A DNA stretch of 64,000 bases from VFZN01 sp963709325 (GTDB lineage: Bacteria; Acidobacteriota; Vicinamibacteria; Vicinamibacterales; UBA2999): contig CAVPVV010000003.1 of NCBI GenBank assembly GCA_963709325.1, positions 372,001-436,000 of the forward strand. The letters are read 5' to 3'. The translations under genes and the position numbers were made by a program. Under the pieces are notes generated by a model. The model made no database searches. It was not told the DNA's origin and saw only the letters and a list, made by a program, of their open reading frames with translations. Positions within the stretch are counted from its first letter, which is position 1. Each line of letters starts with the position of its first letter. This document shows positions 19,048-29,114 of the stretch, piece after piece.

Positions 19048-19377
19048 TCAGGGCCGCCGCGCGTCGACACGCAGCACATGGTTCCAGTGGTGATACTCGC
19101 GGCGAATGGCCCTGAGGGCCCCGCCGTCGCCCGCCTCGACGGCGGCCGTCCGCTGCTTTTTGAGCTCCTGCATGCGGGCACGAGCCGCGGCCTTGCCTTC
19201 TCCGTGCGCGGCGTGGTGCTCGCGGGCATCGACGCCCAGCGCGGCACAGAGCGCCGGGAGCAAGTGCTCCTTGTTCATCTGCGTGAAGCCCTGCACGGCG
19301 TCGTGCTGAATGTCTTTCGCGATGTCCCGCAGTTCCGCGAGGTTCTTCGTCTTGAGCTCTTCGTAGGTGTAGGCCAC
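19048..19377 (-). CDS. small conserved protein with Rho_N/SAP-like motif
   Basis: 109 aa from a GTG at 19377, supported by GGGAGGTG seven bases upstream; no ATG is available in this frame nearby. Residues 3-50 (YTYEELKTKNLAELRDIAKDI, then MNKEHLLPALCAALG) resemble the small helical nucleic-acid-binding domain at the N-terminus of transcription terminator Rho. The rest is charged and helical (ARARMQELKKQRTAAVEAGD, RAIRREYHHWNHVLR), possibly a coiled coil. I recognise the pattern as a conserved short family without known function. It sits between the YVTN propeller and the M28 peptidase on the same strand. Confidence 0.7.
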   Translation of the reverse strand: MAYTYEELKTKNLAELRDIAKDIQHDAVQGFTQMNKEHLLPALCAALGVDAREHHAAHGEGKAAARARMQELKKQRTAAVEAGDGGALRAIRREYHHWNHVLRVDARRP

Positions 19378-19451
19378 TGGATGCACCTCCCTACCGCCAC
19401 TGTTTACCCGGTCCGGTGATACCTCGGCAAGCCCATTTCCCTCTGCCAAGG

Positions 19452-20468
19452 TCAGCGCTGAACCGGTGAGTAGGTTACGCCGTCCGGAGAGTCTTGAACC
19501 TCGACGCGCGCCAGCGTGTCGCCCGTGACCAGGTCGAGCACGAGCATCGAGTTGTCGTTCCGCACGGTCACGAACGCGTGCCGGTTGTCGGGATGCGGAA
19601 ATACGCCGGCGGTGGACGGGTCCTTCACCTTCGTGCGGCCCAGCGGAATCGATTTGACAACGCTCTGCGTCGCGACGTCGCCGACCACCAGCGACGAGGC
19701 CTGGGCGTGCGGAATGAGGGCGCGGGTCCCGTCGGGCGTGAACTGGATGCGATACGGAAAGCCCGCCGACTTGATCTGCTTCACGACCTCGAGACTCGTC
19801 GTGTCGATGATCGAGATCGTGTCCGCAGCACGGTTGCCGGCCCACACCCAGCGGCCATCGGGCGTTACACCCACGCCTTCGCACTCCTCTCCGGTCTTGA
19901 CGTCCTTGATCTTCACGCCGGTCTTGAAGTCGAACGCGCTGACGCTGCCGTCGCGCATGTTCGAGCAGTAGAGGCGGGCCCGGTCGGTCGAGAGCGCCAG
20001 CATGTGCGACACGCCGGCCTCGGTGCGGAACACGCGCTCGATCGCGCCGGTCGTGACGTTGACGAGGAGCAACGCCTGGTTCGCTTCCGAGGTCACGACG
20101 ACGTGCGTCGGGTCTACCCATCGGACGTCGTGCGGCGCCCGGTACTCGCCGAGATCGATCGTCTTGATCGTGTCGCCGCTCGGCAGGGCGATCAGGCTCA
20201 GCGTCTTCTGCTGACCGACGCCCTGCTTGTTGTAGTTGGTGACGAGGACCGTTCGACCATCTGGCGACGCGGCCGCCTCGTGCGGTCCGCCGACGACAGC
20301 CACATGGCGATAGGCCTCCATCGCCTTCAGGTCGACGAGCGTCACCGTGTCCGACTGCTGGTTCACGACCACCACGGTCCCGGTGAGGGCGCCGGTCGAA
20401 GGCTGCGCGGTGAGGGCGAGACTGGCCGGCAACAGGAACAGGGCGGAGAGCCAGGCGTATCTGAACAT
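19452..20468 (-). CDS. secreted YVTN-type beta-propeller protein
   Basis: 338 aa with a Sec signal peptide (FRYAWLSALFLLPASLALTAQ). Seven blade-like repeats follow, each with a VxVVxxxxDTVTLVDL-type strand pair: QQSDTVTLVDLKAMEAYRHV, PDGRTVLVTNYNKQG, PSGDTIKTIDLGEYRAPHDV, GRWVWAGNRAADTISIIDTTSLEVV, DGTRALIPHAQASSLVVGDV and NSMLVLDLVTGDTLARVEV. Such propellers are binding scaffolds, often paired with redox or metal proteins. It is divergent from the FAD oxidoreductase, with the second palindromic element between them. The frame is intact. Confidence 0.88.
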   Translation of the reverse strand: MFRYAWLSALFLLPASLALTAQPSTGALTGTVVVVNQQSDTVTLVDLKAMEAYRHVAVVGGPHEAAASPDGRTVLVTNYNKQGVGQQKTLSLIALPSGDTIKTIDLGEYRAPHDVRWVDPTHVVVTSEANQALLLVNVTTGAIERVFRTEAGVSHMLALSTDRARLYCSNMRDGSVSAFDFKTGVKIKDVKTGEECEGVGVTPDGRWVWAGNRAADTISIIDTTSLEVVKQIKSAGFPYRIQFTPDGTRALIPHAQASSLVVGDVATQSVVKSIPLGRTKVKDPSTAGVFPHPDNRHAFVTVRNDNSMLVLDLVTGDTLARVEVQDSPDGVTYSPVQR

Positions 20469-20512
20469 GTCGCCACCCTAATTCAGCCCGCCGGAGCGCG
20501 CAACCGCCCGCT

Positions 20513-20774
20513 GTCCATTGGCGATTGGTGACTGACGATTGACGACTTATTGACGATCCGCCGATTGCGGATTGCGCCATTCGATTGGCGATTCCAGCAT
20601 TGCCGATTGCGGGATCCGCTGAAATGACGATTGATGATTGGCTCCCAATCAAAAATCGTGATTCCCCCAATCGCCAATGTCCGCAATGCCGGAATCCTCA
20701 ATCGAATGGCGCAATCCCCCAATCCCCGGATCGTCAATAGATCGCCAATCGTCAATCGCCAAACGTCAATGGAC
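20513..20774. repeat. 262-bp palindromic ATTGACG-heptamer element, copy 2
   Basis: The terminal inverted repeat is perfect over 13 bp when flanks are included (CCGCTGTCCATTG / CAATGGACAGCGG). The left half uses ATTG-containing heptads (GATTGAC, GATTGGC), the right half CAAT-containing complements (GTCAATC, GCCAATC). It lies between the divergent YVTN and FAD-oxidoreductase genes, so it must contain or flank both promoters. It differs from copy 1 internally but shares the ends and the heptad design. Confidence 0.85.
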
Positions 20775-20798
20775 AGCGGCTGTAGAATGCGAGGCATG

Positions 20799-22698
20799 AT
20801 GAACGACGACAAACGCCTCGGCATGGCCTCGCGCATCAGCCGTCGAGATTTCCTGAACGGCATGGCGATTGGCGTCGGCGGTGCGATGGCCGGCCGATGG
20901 CTCTCCGGCGGCGGAGAGGCGCTCTTCGCCCAGGAAGCGTCGTATCCGCCCGCCCTCACCGGCTTGCGCGGCTCACACGCCGGGTCGTTCGAGATCCTGC
21001 ACCAGCTCCGCGATCCGGCGGCGTTCTGGAAGACGGCCGGCTCGCCGAGCGACACCGGCGAGGAATACGATCTCGTCGTGGTCGGCGCCGGCATCAGCGG
21101 GCTGACCGCCGCCTACAGCTACCGGAAGGCGCGTCCCGCGGCGCGCATCCTCGTCCTCGACAATCACGACGACTTCGGCGGGCACGCCAAGCGGAACGAG
21201 TTCAGCTACGGCGGCCGGACCTACATCGGCTACGGCGGCACCCAGTCGATCGACAGCCCGGCGCCGTACAGCTCGGTGGCCAAGGGCCTCATCACCGAGC
21301 TCGGCATCGATGTGGCCGGTTACAGCAAGGCCCTCGACAGCGGCCTCTACAAATCACTTGGCCTGCGCTCCGCCTCGTTCTTCGACAAGGAGAGCTTCGG
21401 CGCCGATCGCCTGGTCGTCGGCGACGTCCGCGATGAGGCATTCCGGAACCAGGCCCCGTTCAGCGACGCGGTCAAGCGGGATCTCGCGCGCCTGCTGACC
21501 GAGAAGCGCGATCCGATGCCCGGCCTCTCCATGGCCGACAAGAAGGCGCGCCTTGCCCGCATGACCTACAAGGACTTCGTCGTCAAGGAGCTGAAGCTCG
21601 ACGAAGGCGTGCTGTGGCCGTTCCAGACGCGCACGCATGGGTTGTTCGGCGTCGGCATCGACGCCGTGCCGGCCCAGGACGCGTTCGCGCTCGGCCTGCC
21701 CGGTTTCCAGGGGATGGGGCTCGACGACAAGCCGGGGCCCGGCCAGAACTACGATTCGATCCGGAGCGAGGAGGCGGAGGACTACTACTTCCACTTCCCC
21801 GACGGCAACGCGTCGGTGGCGCGGCTGCTGGCGAGGCGGCTCGTCCCCAGTGCGATTCCGGGCAGCACGGCCGCGGACCTCGTCACGACGCGCGCCGATT
21901 ACGCGAAGCTCGATGCCGCCGGCGCGCCGGTCCGCATCCGGCTCAGCGCGCCGGTGCTGCGCGTCAGACACGTCGGCCCGGCCGGCGGCGATCAGCGCGT
22001 GGAAGTCACCTACGCTTCCGGCGCCGGCGCGACAAGCCTCAAGACAGTCCGCGCCCGCGGTGTCGTCCTGGCGTGCTGGCACACGGTGATCCCGGCGATC
22101 TGCCCGGATCTCCCGGCCGCGCAGAAGACGGCCATGGACTACGCGATCAAGGTGCCGCTGGTCTACACCAATGTCTTCATCCGCGATTGGACGGCGTTCC
22201 AGAAGCTGGGTGTGCAGCGCGTGTCGACGCCGTCGATGTTCCACACGTCGTTCGGGCTCGATTTCCCGGTGAGCGTCGGCGGCCTACAAGCACCAGACCG
22301 ATCCCGAGCAACCGATCGTGCTGCACCTGTCGAAGGCGGCCTGCAAGCCTGGCCTGCCGACGCGCGAGCAGCATCGGGCCGGCCGCCGCGAGCTGTTGTC
22401 CACGCCGTTCACGATCATCGAGCGCAACATCCGCGAGCAGTTCGGCCGCTCGCTGAGCGGAGGCGGCTTCGACCCGTCGCGCGACGTCCTCGGGATCACC
22501 GTCAACCGCTGGCCGCATGGCTACGCGTATCAGTACAACTCGCTGGAAGATGCGTTCTGGCTGAATGGCGGCGAACAACCCTGCGCCGTCGCGCGCAGGC
22601 CGTTCGGCAGGATCACGATCGCCAACTCCGACTCGGCGGCGTACGCCTACACGATGCGGCGATCGATCATGGACATCGCGCTGCGACCGAGCTGCTGA
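20799..22698 (+). CDS. Tat-exported FAD-dependent oxidoreductase (spermidine-dehydrogenase-like), one frame break
   Basis: About 632 aa. The twin-arginine signal SRISRRDFLNGMAIGVGGAMAG is near the N-terminus. The dinucleotide-binding motif is DLVVVGAGISGLTAAYSYRKARP. The segment DYYFHFPDGNASVARLLARRLVP is characteristic of the spermidine dehydrogenase/FAD oxidoreductase group. The C-terminus AYAYTMRRSIMDIALR also fits. One extra base in GGCGGCCTAC at about 22280 breaks the frame; removal gives VSVGAYKHQTDPEQP. I start at ATG 20799, though 20796 or 20787 are possible. The product is probably periplasmic and acts on an amine or alcohol. The APC permease follows 50 bp downstream. Confidence 0.82.
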
Positions 22699-22748
22699 AC
22701 AGTTGACAGGGGAGCAGATCACCAGATCGCCAGATTCGCCGACGTAAC

Positions 22749-24108
22749 GTGACCTCCTCCATACCAAAGACGCTCGGCCTCGCGGACTTGGTTCTGCTCG
22801 GTACCGTGGCCATCGTCAATGTCAACGTCGTGCCGCCGGTCAGCGGTTTCGGCCGGGCGACGCTTCTGCTGTGGCTGATTGCCTGGCTCGCCTTCTTCGT
22901 CCCGGAGGCGATCGCGGTGCTCGTGCTGTCGAAGCGCTACCCGGGCGAAGGCGGCGTGTACCTGTGGTGCCGCGAGCACTTCGGCGACCTGCACGGGTTC
23001 ATCGCCGGCTGGTGTTACTGGACCAACAGCCTGTTCTACGTGCCGGTACTGCTCGTCTACATCGCCGGCGTCGCCGCCTACGCCGGAGGCGATCGGTGGG
23101 TCGGCCTGGTCGACGACAAGGCGTTCGTGGCCACGGTTGCGTTCGGGTGGCTGGCGTTCATCACGCATCGCCAACATTCGCGGGCTCTCGCGTCGGCAAG
23201 TGGATCAACAACATCGGCGGCGCCGGCGGCGTGATCACCGTGGGACTGGTGGCGCTGGCCGCGGCCGTGGCGCGAGCGAACGGGACAGCCGTGTCGCCGC
23301 CGCCGGTCACCGGGACGCTGGCCGACATGGCCGGCGGCCTCGGCGTGATGTGCTTCGCCTTCATCGGCATCGAGCTGGCCTCGACGATGGCCGACGAGAT
23401 CAGGAATCCGGAGCGGGACGTCCCGCGGTCGGTGGTGATCACCGGCCTCATCTCGCTGGCCGCCTACCTGCTGGTGGCCGACGCGCTCCTCGCGCTGGTG
23501 CCGGCCGGGGAGCTCGGCGCCATCCAGGGCGTGATGCAGGCCGTGCACCAGGGGGCAGTCGCGGCCGGCGCGAGTCTGGCTGGTTGCACCGATCGCGATC
23601 GTGATGGCGATTGCGATCGGCGGATCGGCGTCGGCCTGGTTCGCCGGTCCGGCCCGGATCCCGTTCGTCGCCGGCCTCAACCACGCGCTCCCGGCGGCCC
23701 TGGGCCGGGTCCACCCGCGGTGGGGCTCCCCGTATGTGGCGCTGATCTGGTGCGCCATCGTTTCGGCGGCGCTCACCGCGCTGTCGTTCGCCGGCTCGAT
23801 CCGTAGCCGAGGCCTACCAGGTGCTGCTCCGGGCGGCGGTCGTCATCAACCTGGTGCCGTTCGTCTACGCCTTCGCTGGCGCTGATGACGCTGGAAGGGC
23901 GACGCGGGGCCAGCGGCCTGGCCGGCGCCGTGGGCGCCGCCGTCACACGCCGGCCGGCATGGTCGCCGTCTTCCTGCCCACCGGAGACGTGGGAGATGTC
24001 TGGGTCTTCGAGCTGAAGATGGCGCCGGCGTCGGGAGTTCCAATCCTCGTTCGGGCTATGGCATGTACTGGAGATCGCCGCCCCCGTCCCGGCGCCCGTC
24101 CCGCCTAA
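22749..24108 (+). CDS. APC-superfamily amino-acid permease, frame-broken
   Basis: About 450 codons. Hydrophobic helices follow the APC layout: LGLADLVLLGTVAIVNVNVVPP, LLLWLIAWLAFFVPEAIAVLVL, SKRYPGEGGVYLWCREHFGD (family signature), FIAGWCYWTNSLFYVPVLLVYIAG, GGLGVMCFAFIGIELASTMADEI and NPERDVPRSVVITGLISLAAYL. Frame changes near 23166, 23200, 23575, 23805, 23880 and 24025-24075 are single-base. The GTG at 22749 is the likely start; no good ribosome site is visible. The last 30 codons are duplicated at 34145-34234, which fixes the true end as ...GVRPA-type and TAA at 24106-24108. Confidence 0.8.
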
Positions 24109-24136
24109 GTGTTTGATGGGGCTGAGGAAATGCACG

Positions 24137-24165
24137 TTGACAGGGGGCCGGCCCGGCCGAATAAT
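24137..24165 (+). promoter_or_regulatory. sigma70-type promoter of TonB receptor 1
   Basis: TTGACA, 17-bp spacer, AATAAT. The same arrangement is conserved at 34263-34291 upstream of the duplicated receptor, while the spacer has diverged. About 90 bp of leader (24166-24254) is also recognisably conserved between the copies. Confidence 0.75.
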
Positions 24166-24254
24166 CTGGCCTGTTTCAGTAGTGTAACCGGCGGTATCGG
24201 CGCCCGTGTCCGGCAGGGGACATGGTCCGACGCTGGTACTGCCTGGAGGTCCGA

Positions 24255-26991
24255 ATGCGACGTCTCACGTTGCTTTGTACGTTGTTCGTGCTTTTGGCTT
24301 TGCCCCTCACTGCGCTGGCGCAGCGCACCACCGGTGACATTCGCGGTGTCGTAACCGACGAATCCGGAGCCGTGCTTCCTGGAGTAACCGTGACGCTGCG
24401 CGGCCCAGGCGTGCCTGGCGCGCCGACGACGGTCACGAACGAGTCCGGGTGTCTATCGCTTCCCGAACCTGCCGCCAGGCACCTATCAGGTCTCTGCCGA
24501 GCTGCAGGGCTTCGCGACCAAGACGCAGACCGGCATCCCGGTCGCGCTCGGCGCGACGGTCGACGTCGACGTCCAGATGAACGTCGAGCACGCAGCAGGA
24601 GACCGATCACCGTCGTGGCCGAAACGCCGGTCGTGGATGCGGCGACCACGGAAGTCGCCACGAACTACAACCGCGAGTGGGTCGAGAACGCGCCGGTGCG
24701 CCGGTTCACGTTCTTCGACCTGATCAACGCCGCGCCGGGCGTCGCCCAGCAATCGCAGACCTCGTTCGCGCTCGAACGTCGTTCGGCTCGGCGACCAACG
24801 AGAACCTGTACCTGCTCGACGGCACGGACTTCACCGCGCCGCTGTCGGGCGCCGCGTGGCCGTGGCCGAATACCGACGCCATCGAAGAGGTCCAGTCGTT
24901 GTCGCTCGGTGCCAGCGCCGAGTACGGCAACGTTGCCGGCGCCGTCTTCAACATCGTCACCCGGCAGGGCTCGAACCAGTTCCGGGGCGACACGAACATC
25001 TACTACCAGAACTCCGGTCTGACCGGACGCAACACCACGGACGCACAGGACGGCGGGCAGCCTTACAACCGCGCCCGGTTCGTCGACAGCACCACGCAGC
25101 TCGGCGGCCCGGTCATCAAGGACAAGCTGTGGTTCTTCGGGTCGTTCCAGTTCCAGCAGGACTGGGAGTCCCAGCCGGGGACCGATAAGGCATTCCCGGC
25201 CAAGTCGAACGCGAAGCGCTATTTCTGGAAGGTGAACTACCAGATCAACCAGGACAACCGCATCCAGGTGCAGACGCACGACGACTTCTACGAGATCCCG
25301 GAGCGCGCGACGCCAAACAAGGCGCCGAGCAGCATCAACCTCAATCACGGACACAACCCCTCGCCGGGGGTGATGTACACCGCCGTGATCAATCCGACGA
25401 CGGTGGTCGAGGCGCGGTACTCCGGGCTTCTACGGCACCGCCCATAACGATCCCGCTGAACGGCGGCCCCCGCATCGCCAGGCGCTACCAGGATCTCGAC
25501 ACCGGCAACATCACCGGCGGCATCTACTACTGGTACGACGGCAAGTCGTTCAAGACCGCGTTTGCCGGCAAGGTCACGAAGTACGCCGACGACTTCCTCG
25601 GCGCGCAGCACGACTTCAAGGTCGGCGTGCAGTACAACAGCGGCGGCGGCGAGTCGGTGAACGGCTACAACGACTACATCTACACGTACGGATCGGAGCC
25701 GTCCTACGGCTACGTGCAGAATCCCGTATCTGGAGCGGCGGCCGGATGCGCGGCATCGGCGTCTACGTTGACGACACCATTCGCGTGAACCGGCTCACGC
25801 TGAACGCCGGCGTGCGCTTCGACTCGAGCAAGGGTTACTTCAACGGCGTTCCCGATTCTCGATCGCAACGCCAACGAGATTGGCTCGACGCAGAAGGTCG
25901 ACAAGCTGTTCGACTGGAACGTGATCTCGCCGCGCCTCGGCGCGACGGTCAAGCTGGACGAGGCTGGCAAGTCGTTGATCAAGGGAAGCTGGGGCCGCTA
26001 CTACCGCGGCATCGTGACCGGCGAGTTCGATCCCGCGACACCGTCGATCGCCGACCGGTTCGAGTTCGACGGCACCTACGATGCCCAGGGCAACCCGCAG
26101 GATCTCGGACCTGGTCACCAGCAACGACAACCTCCGGATCGACTCGGGGTTCGAGAACCCCTACATCGACCAGTACATCGTCTCCTTCGAGCACCAGCTC
26201 TCCGATCGGATTGGGTTCGCCGTGAACGGCGTCTGGAAGAAGTGGAACAACCAGTCGGCGCTGGCAGGACATCGGCGGCACCTACGCCGACCGTGACCCG
26301 CACCGCCGAGGGGAAGGACTTCCAGCTGCTGCAGCTCACCAGCGGCGCCGACAGCCGCATCCTGCAGCTGACCAACGCCGACGAAATGGAGGCCACCTAC
26401 AAGGGCGTGCACTTCCAGGTGAACAAGCGCATGTCGAACCGGTGGCAGGGCACCGTCGGCTTGACGCTGTCGAAGGCCGAAGGCCGGCTCGGCACGAGCA
26501 CGGCGCGCGTCTCGCCAACGTCGAATGGCAACAGCACCGCGGGCGATTTCGGCCGCCCGAACCCCAACGACTCACCAACTCCGATGGGCTGCTCATCTGG
26601 GACCGGCCGGTTCTCTTCAAGGGGCAGCTTGTCTACGAGCTCGGGTGGGACATGACGCTGGCCGGGCAACTACATGTACCAGTCGGGCAAGCCATGGGGG
26701 CGCGAGGTGCGCTTCAACGGACTCGTCCCGGGCGCGACGCGCGTCCTCTACGAGCCCTTCAACGACGACCGTCGCGTTGCCGCGCTGAACGGCCTCGACG
26801 TGCGGCTCGAGAAGGCCCTCAAGTTCGGCGGCACCGCCGAGGGCGCCGTATTCGGCGACTTCCTCAACGTGTTCAACAACGACGCGTACGAGAGCATCGT
26901 CGACCGTCGGCAGGTGTCCACGAACTTCGGCGTGCCGTCGCGGTTCGTGCTGCCGCGCCGACTGATGATCGGCGCGAAGTTCCGGTTCTAG
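24255..26991 (+). CDS. TonB-dependent receptor with carboxypeptidase-regulatory domain (unit 1), frame-broken
   Basis: About 910 codons, ATG at 24255 with GGAGG five bases upstream. Signal peptide: RRLTLLCTLFVLLALPLTALAQ. Carboxypeptidase-regulatory/Ig-like domain at about 22-110: TGDIRGVVTDESGAVLPGVTV. Plug: NENLYLLDGTDF, TDAIEEVQSLSLGASAEYGN, AVFNIVTRQGSNQFRG. A long beta-barrel ends with a terminal Phe (LMIGAKFRF). About a dozen single-base breaks interrupt the frame, for example extra C in GAGCACGCAGC and GAGACCGATC near 24600. It is the outer-membrane member of tandem unit 1 and is paralogous over its full length to 34380-37124. The transported substrate is unknown. Confidence 0.88.
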
Positions 26992-26994
26992 GAC

Positions 26995-27020
26995 AGGAAC
27001 TAGGAACCAGGAACTAGGAA
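26995..27020 (+). repeat. heptamer repeat, AGGAACC family
   Basis: Units AGGAACT, AGGAACC, AGGAACT and AGGAAC directly after the receptor stop codon. The corresponding position in duplicated unit 2 (37126-37156) also holds heptads, but of a different sequence. Confidence 0.75.
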
Positions 27021-27055
27021 CGGCCCGGGGTCAGCGGCGACGCGGCCTCGGGCCG
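27021..27055. terminator. hairpin terminator between convergent genes, unit 1
   Basis: CGGCCCGGGG pairs with CCTCGGGCCG with one mismatch. The same structure follows the duplicated receptor at 37162-37197. There is no T-tract. It lies between the TonB receptor and the convergent TMTC-like gene. Confidence 0.65.
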
Positions 27056-27125
27056 TGCTCTGTACGGGCGATTCATCGAACGCGAGGCGGGTTCGAGAAC
27101 GGGACCTCCGCCCGACCGGCGACGT

Positions 27126-29114
27126 TCACGGCCGGAGCGCCTGTCGGCGGCGGGACAGCTCGGTGACCAGCGCGATATCGCCGGACTCTCGCGCGAAGGC
27201 GATGGCGGCGTCGAGGGCGTCGGCCGCTTCCTTGCGGCGGCCGGTGGCCGCGAGCGCCAGCGCCAGCGTGTCGAGGACACGCGGGTCGCTGCCGCCGGTC
27301 GCATCGTTCGCGCGTGCCGCCAACTCCAGCGCGCGGCTTGGTTGCCGTAGCGACGCCGGCTCCACGGTCACCAGGAGGCGCGCGAGGTTATTCGCCAAGC
27401 CGACATCGGCCGGATGCCGCTCCACCGCACGAGTCAGCAGCGGCACGGCCTCGGCGCCGCGCCCCGTGGCCATAAGCGCGAAGGCGAGCCCACCGATGAC
27501 CGCCGGATCGTCCTCACCCTCGCGAACCGCGGTTGCCAGATCGGTGGCGGCGCGGCCGACGTCGCCCGATTGCAGCGCGGCCATCCCGCGGCCCCGGCGG
27601 GCGCGGGTGCGTGCCGGATCGACGGCAAGCACGCGGTCGAACGCGGCAATCGCCTCCTGGAGCCGACCAGCCGCGGCGCTCGCCTCGGCGGCCCGCAAAT
27701 CACGGTCCGCGACGAGCGCATCGAGGCGCTTCCGTCCCACGGCATGGTCCGGCACCAGCGTGACGAGACGGGTGAGGTGCTCGATGGCCAGATCGCGAGC
27801 GGCCGGCTTCTATCTCTGCGAGCGCAAGATTGTAGAGCGCCACGTCGTTGTCGGCATCGAGCGTGACCGCCCTCGACCACAACGAGATCGAATCGCGCCA
27901 ATACGGGAGCTGGGCGTGCGCCGACGGCGCGAAGATCGCGGCTGCGCCCCCCGCCGTCGCCAGCGCGAGGACCGCTCGCCACGGTGCACGCTGGCGCGGC
28001 GATCAGGGCGCCCAACCGCCACCGACAGCACCAGAGCCGGAAGGTAGGTGTAGCGATCCGCGGTGACTTGCAGGCCCGACGGCACAAGCCCGACGACCGG
28101 AAGCAACAACAGAATGTAGGTGCCCCAGACGGCGGCGGCCACCTTGCCCGACCACTGGCGAGTGGTGATCGCGAGGATGATCGCGGTGACGAGGACTGCC
28201 GCCACCGCCGTCAGCCAGTCGGGGACCGCGACGCGCGGCAGCGCGTCGAGTGGATTCAATGTGCCCGGCACCAAGGTCCGCTTCAGGTAGAGCGCCGGAT
28301 GCGTGAGGGTCCACGCGAGGCGTGGCCCAATGCCAAACTCCGTCAGCGATTCGGTCGCGCGGGCGCTGGCTTCGAGCAGGGCCAGGGGAACGGCCACGAT
28401 GCCGAAGGGCAGGACGGCACGAACCAGCGCCGTCCACGGGCGGGCGATGGCTCCGGGAATCGCGGGCGTAAGCACGATCAGGGCGAGCGGCAGGAACGGT
28501 GCGGTCACACGCGAAAGCTGCGACACCGCAAACAGGCCCAGGCTCGACCAGCGGGCGCGGACCGACCCGGTGCGTGCCCATCGCACCCAGAAGAGAAGCG
28601 AACCGAGCAGAGGGGCCGCCGAGAGCAGGTACGGGAGGGCGCTGACCCATGCCACCGGCTCCACTCGCAGCGGGTGAAGCGCGAACAGAGCCGAGGCAGC
28701 GAAGGCAATCCACCAGCGGGAAGGGCTCCGGTCGCCCCGGTCGATCATCGACGCTATCAGCCAACAGAGGAGCAGCGCATTCGCCACGTGCAGCACCAGC
28801 GCGAGGCTGTGCACGCGCGGCGCCGACGGCGGACTGCCCGAGGCCCGGGCAAACACCAGCCACGCGAGGGGTTGATAGTGCCCCATGTGCCGCGTCGTCC
28901 AGGCCCATCGCATGAGGGGCCCTGCCGGCTGCTGGAGCGACGGGTTGTCGACCAGGAGATCGTGATCGTCCCAGTTGAGGAACTCGTGAGAGCGGACCGA
29001 CCAGAAGGTGGAAGCCGTGGCCACGACGAGCAGGCACACGACGGCGGCGATTTGGGTACGTCCGCTCCACCCCACGCGCCGAATGGGCGTGCGGACGGGG
29101 CGGCTGGGGCTCAT
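27126..29114 (-). CDS. TMTC-like multispanning membrane protein with C-terminal TPRs, frame-broken
   Basis: About 660 codons, ATG at 29114. The first helix (QIAAVVCLLVVATASTFWSV) is followed by FLNWDDHDLLVDNPSL, a TMTC/GT-C-like acidic loop. About ten more hydrophobic helices follow (VHSLALVLHVANALLLCWLI, AASALFALHPLRVEPVAWV, GTYILLLLPVVGLVPSGLQ), with TADRYTYLPAL near the end of the membrane part. The C-terminal third is tetratricopeptide repeats (DADNDVALYNLALAEIE, AIAAFDRVLAVDPARTRARRGRGMAAL). Frame breaks lie near 28030 and 27800. The ATG overlaps the stop of the upstream sulfatase-like gene by four bases. By analogy with TMTC proteins it could be a lipid-linked glycosyltransferase; this is inference. 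Confidence 0.72.

Noticed and set aside
19048..20670. 540-codon minus-strand frame covering the YVTN gene region
   Set aside because: Only its last 109 codons (GTG at 19377) are a real gene; the rest is out of frame with the conserved YVTN propeller and runs into the palindromic element.
22700..22745. Heptad-like CAGATCA/CCAGATC words and a TTGACA before the APC permease
   Set aside because: Too few and irregular units, and no -10 at a suitable distance from the TTGACA; could be chance.
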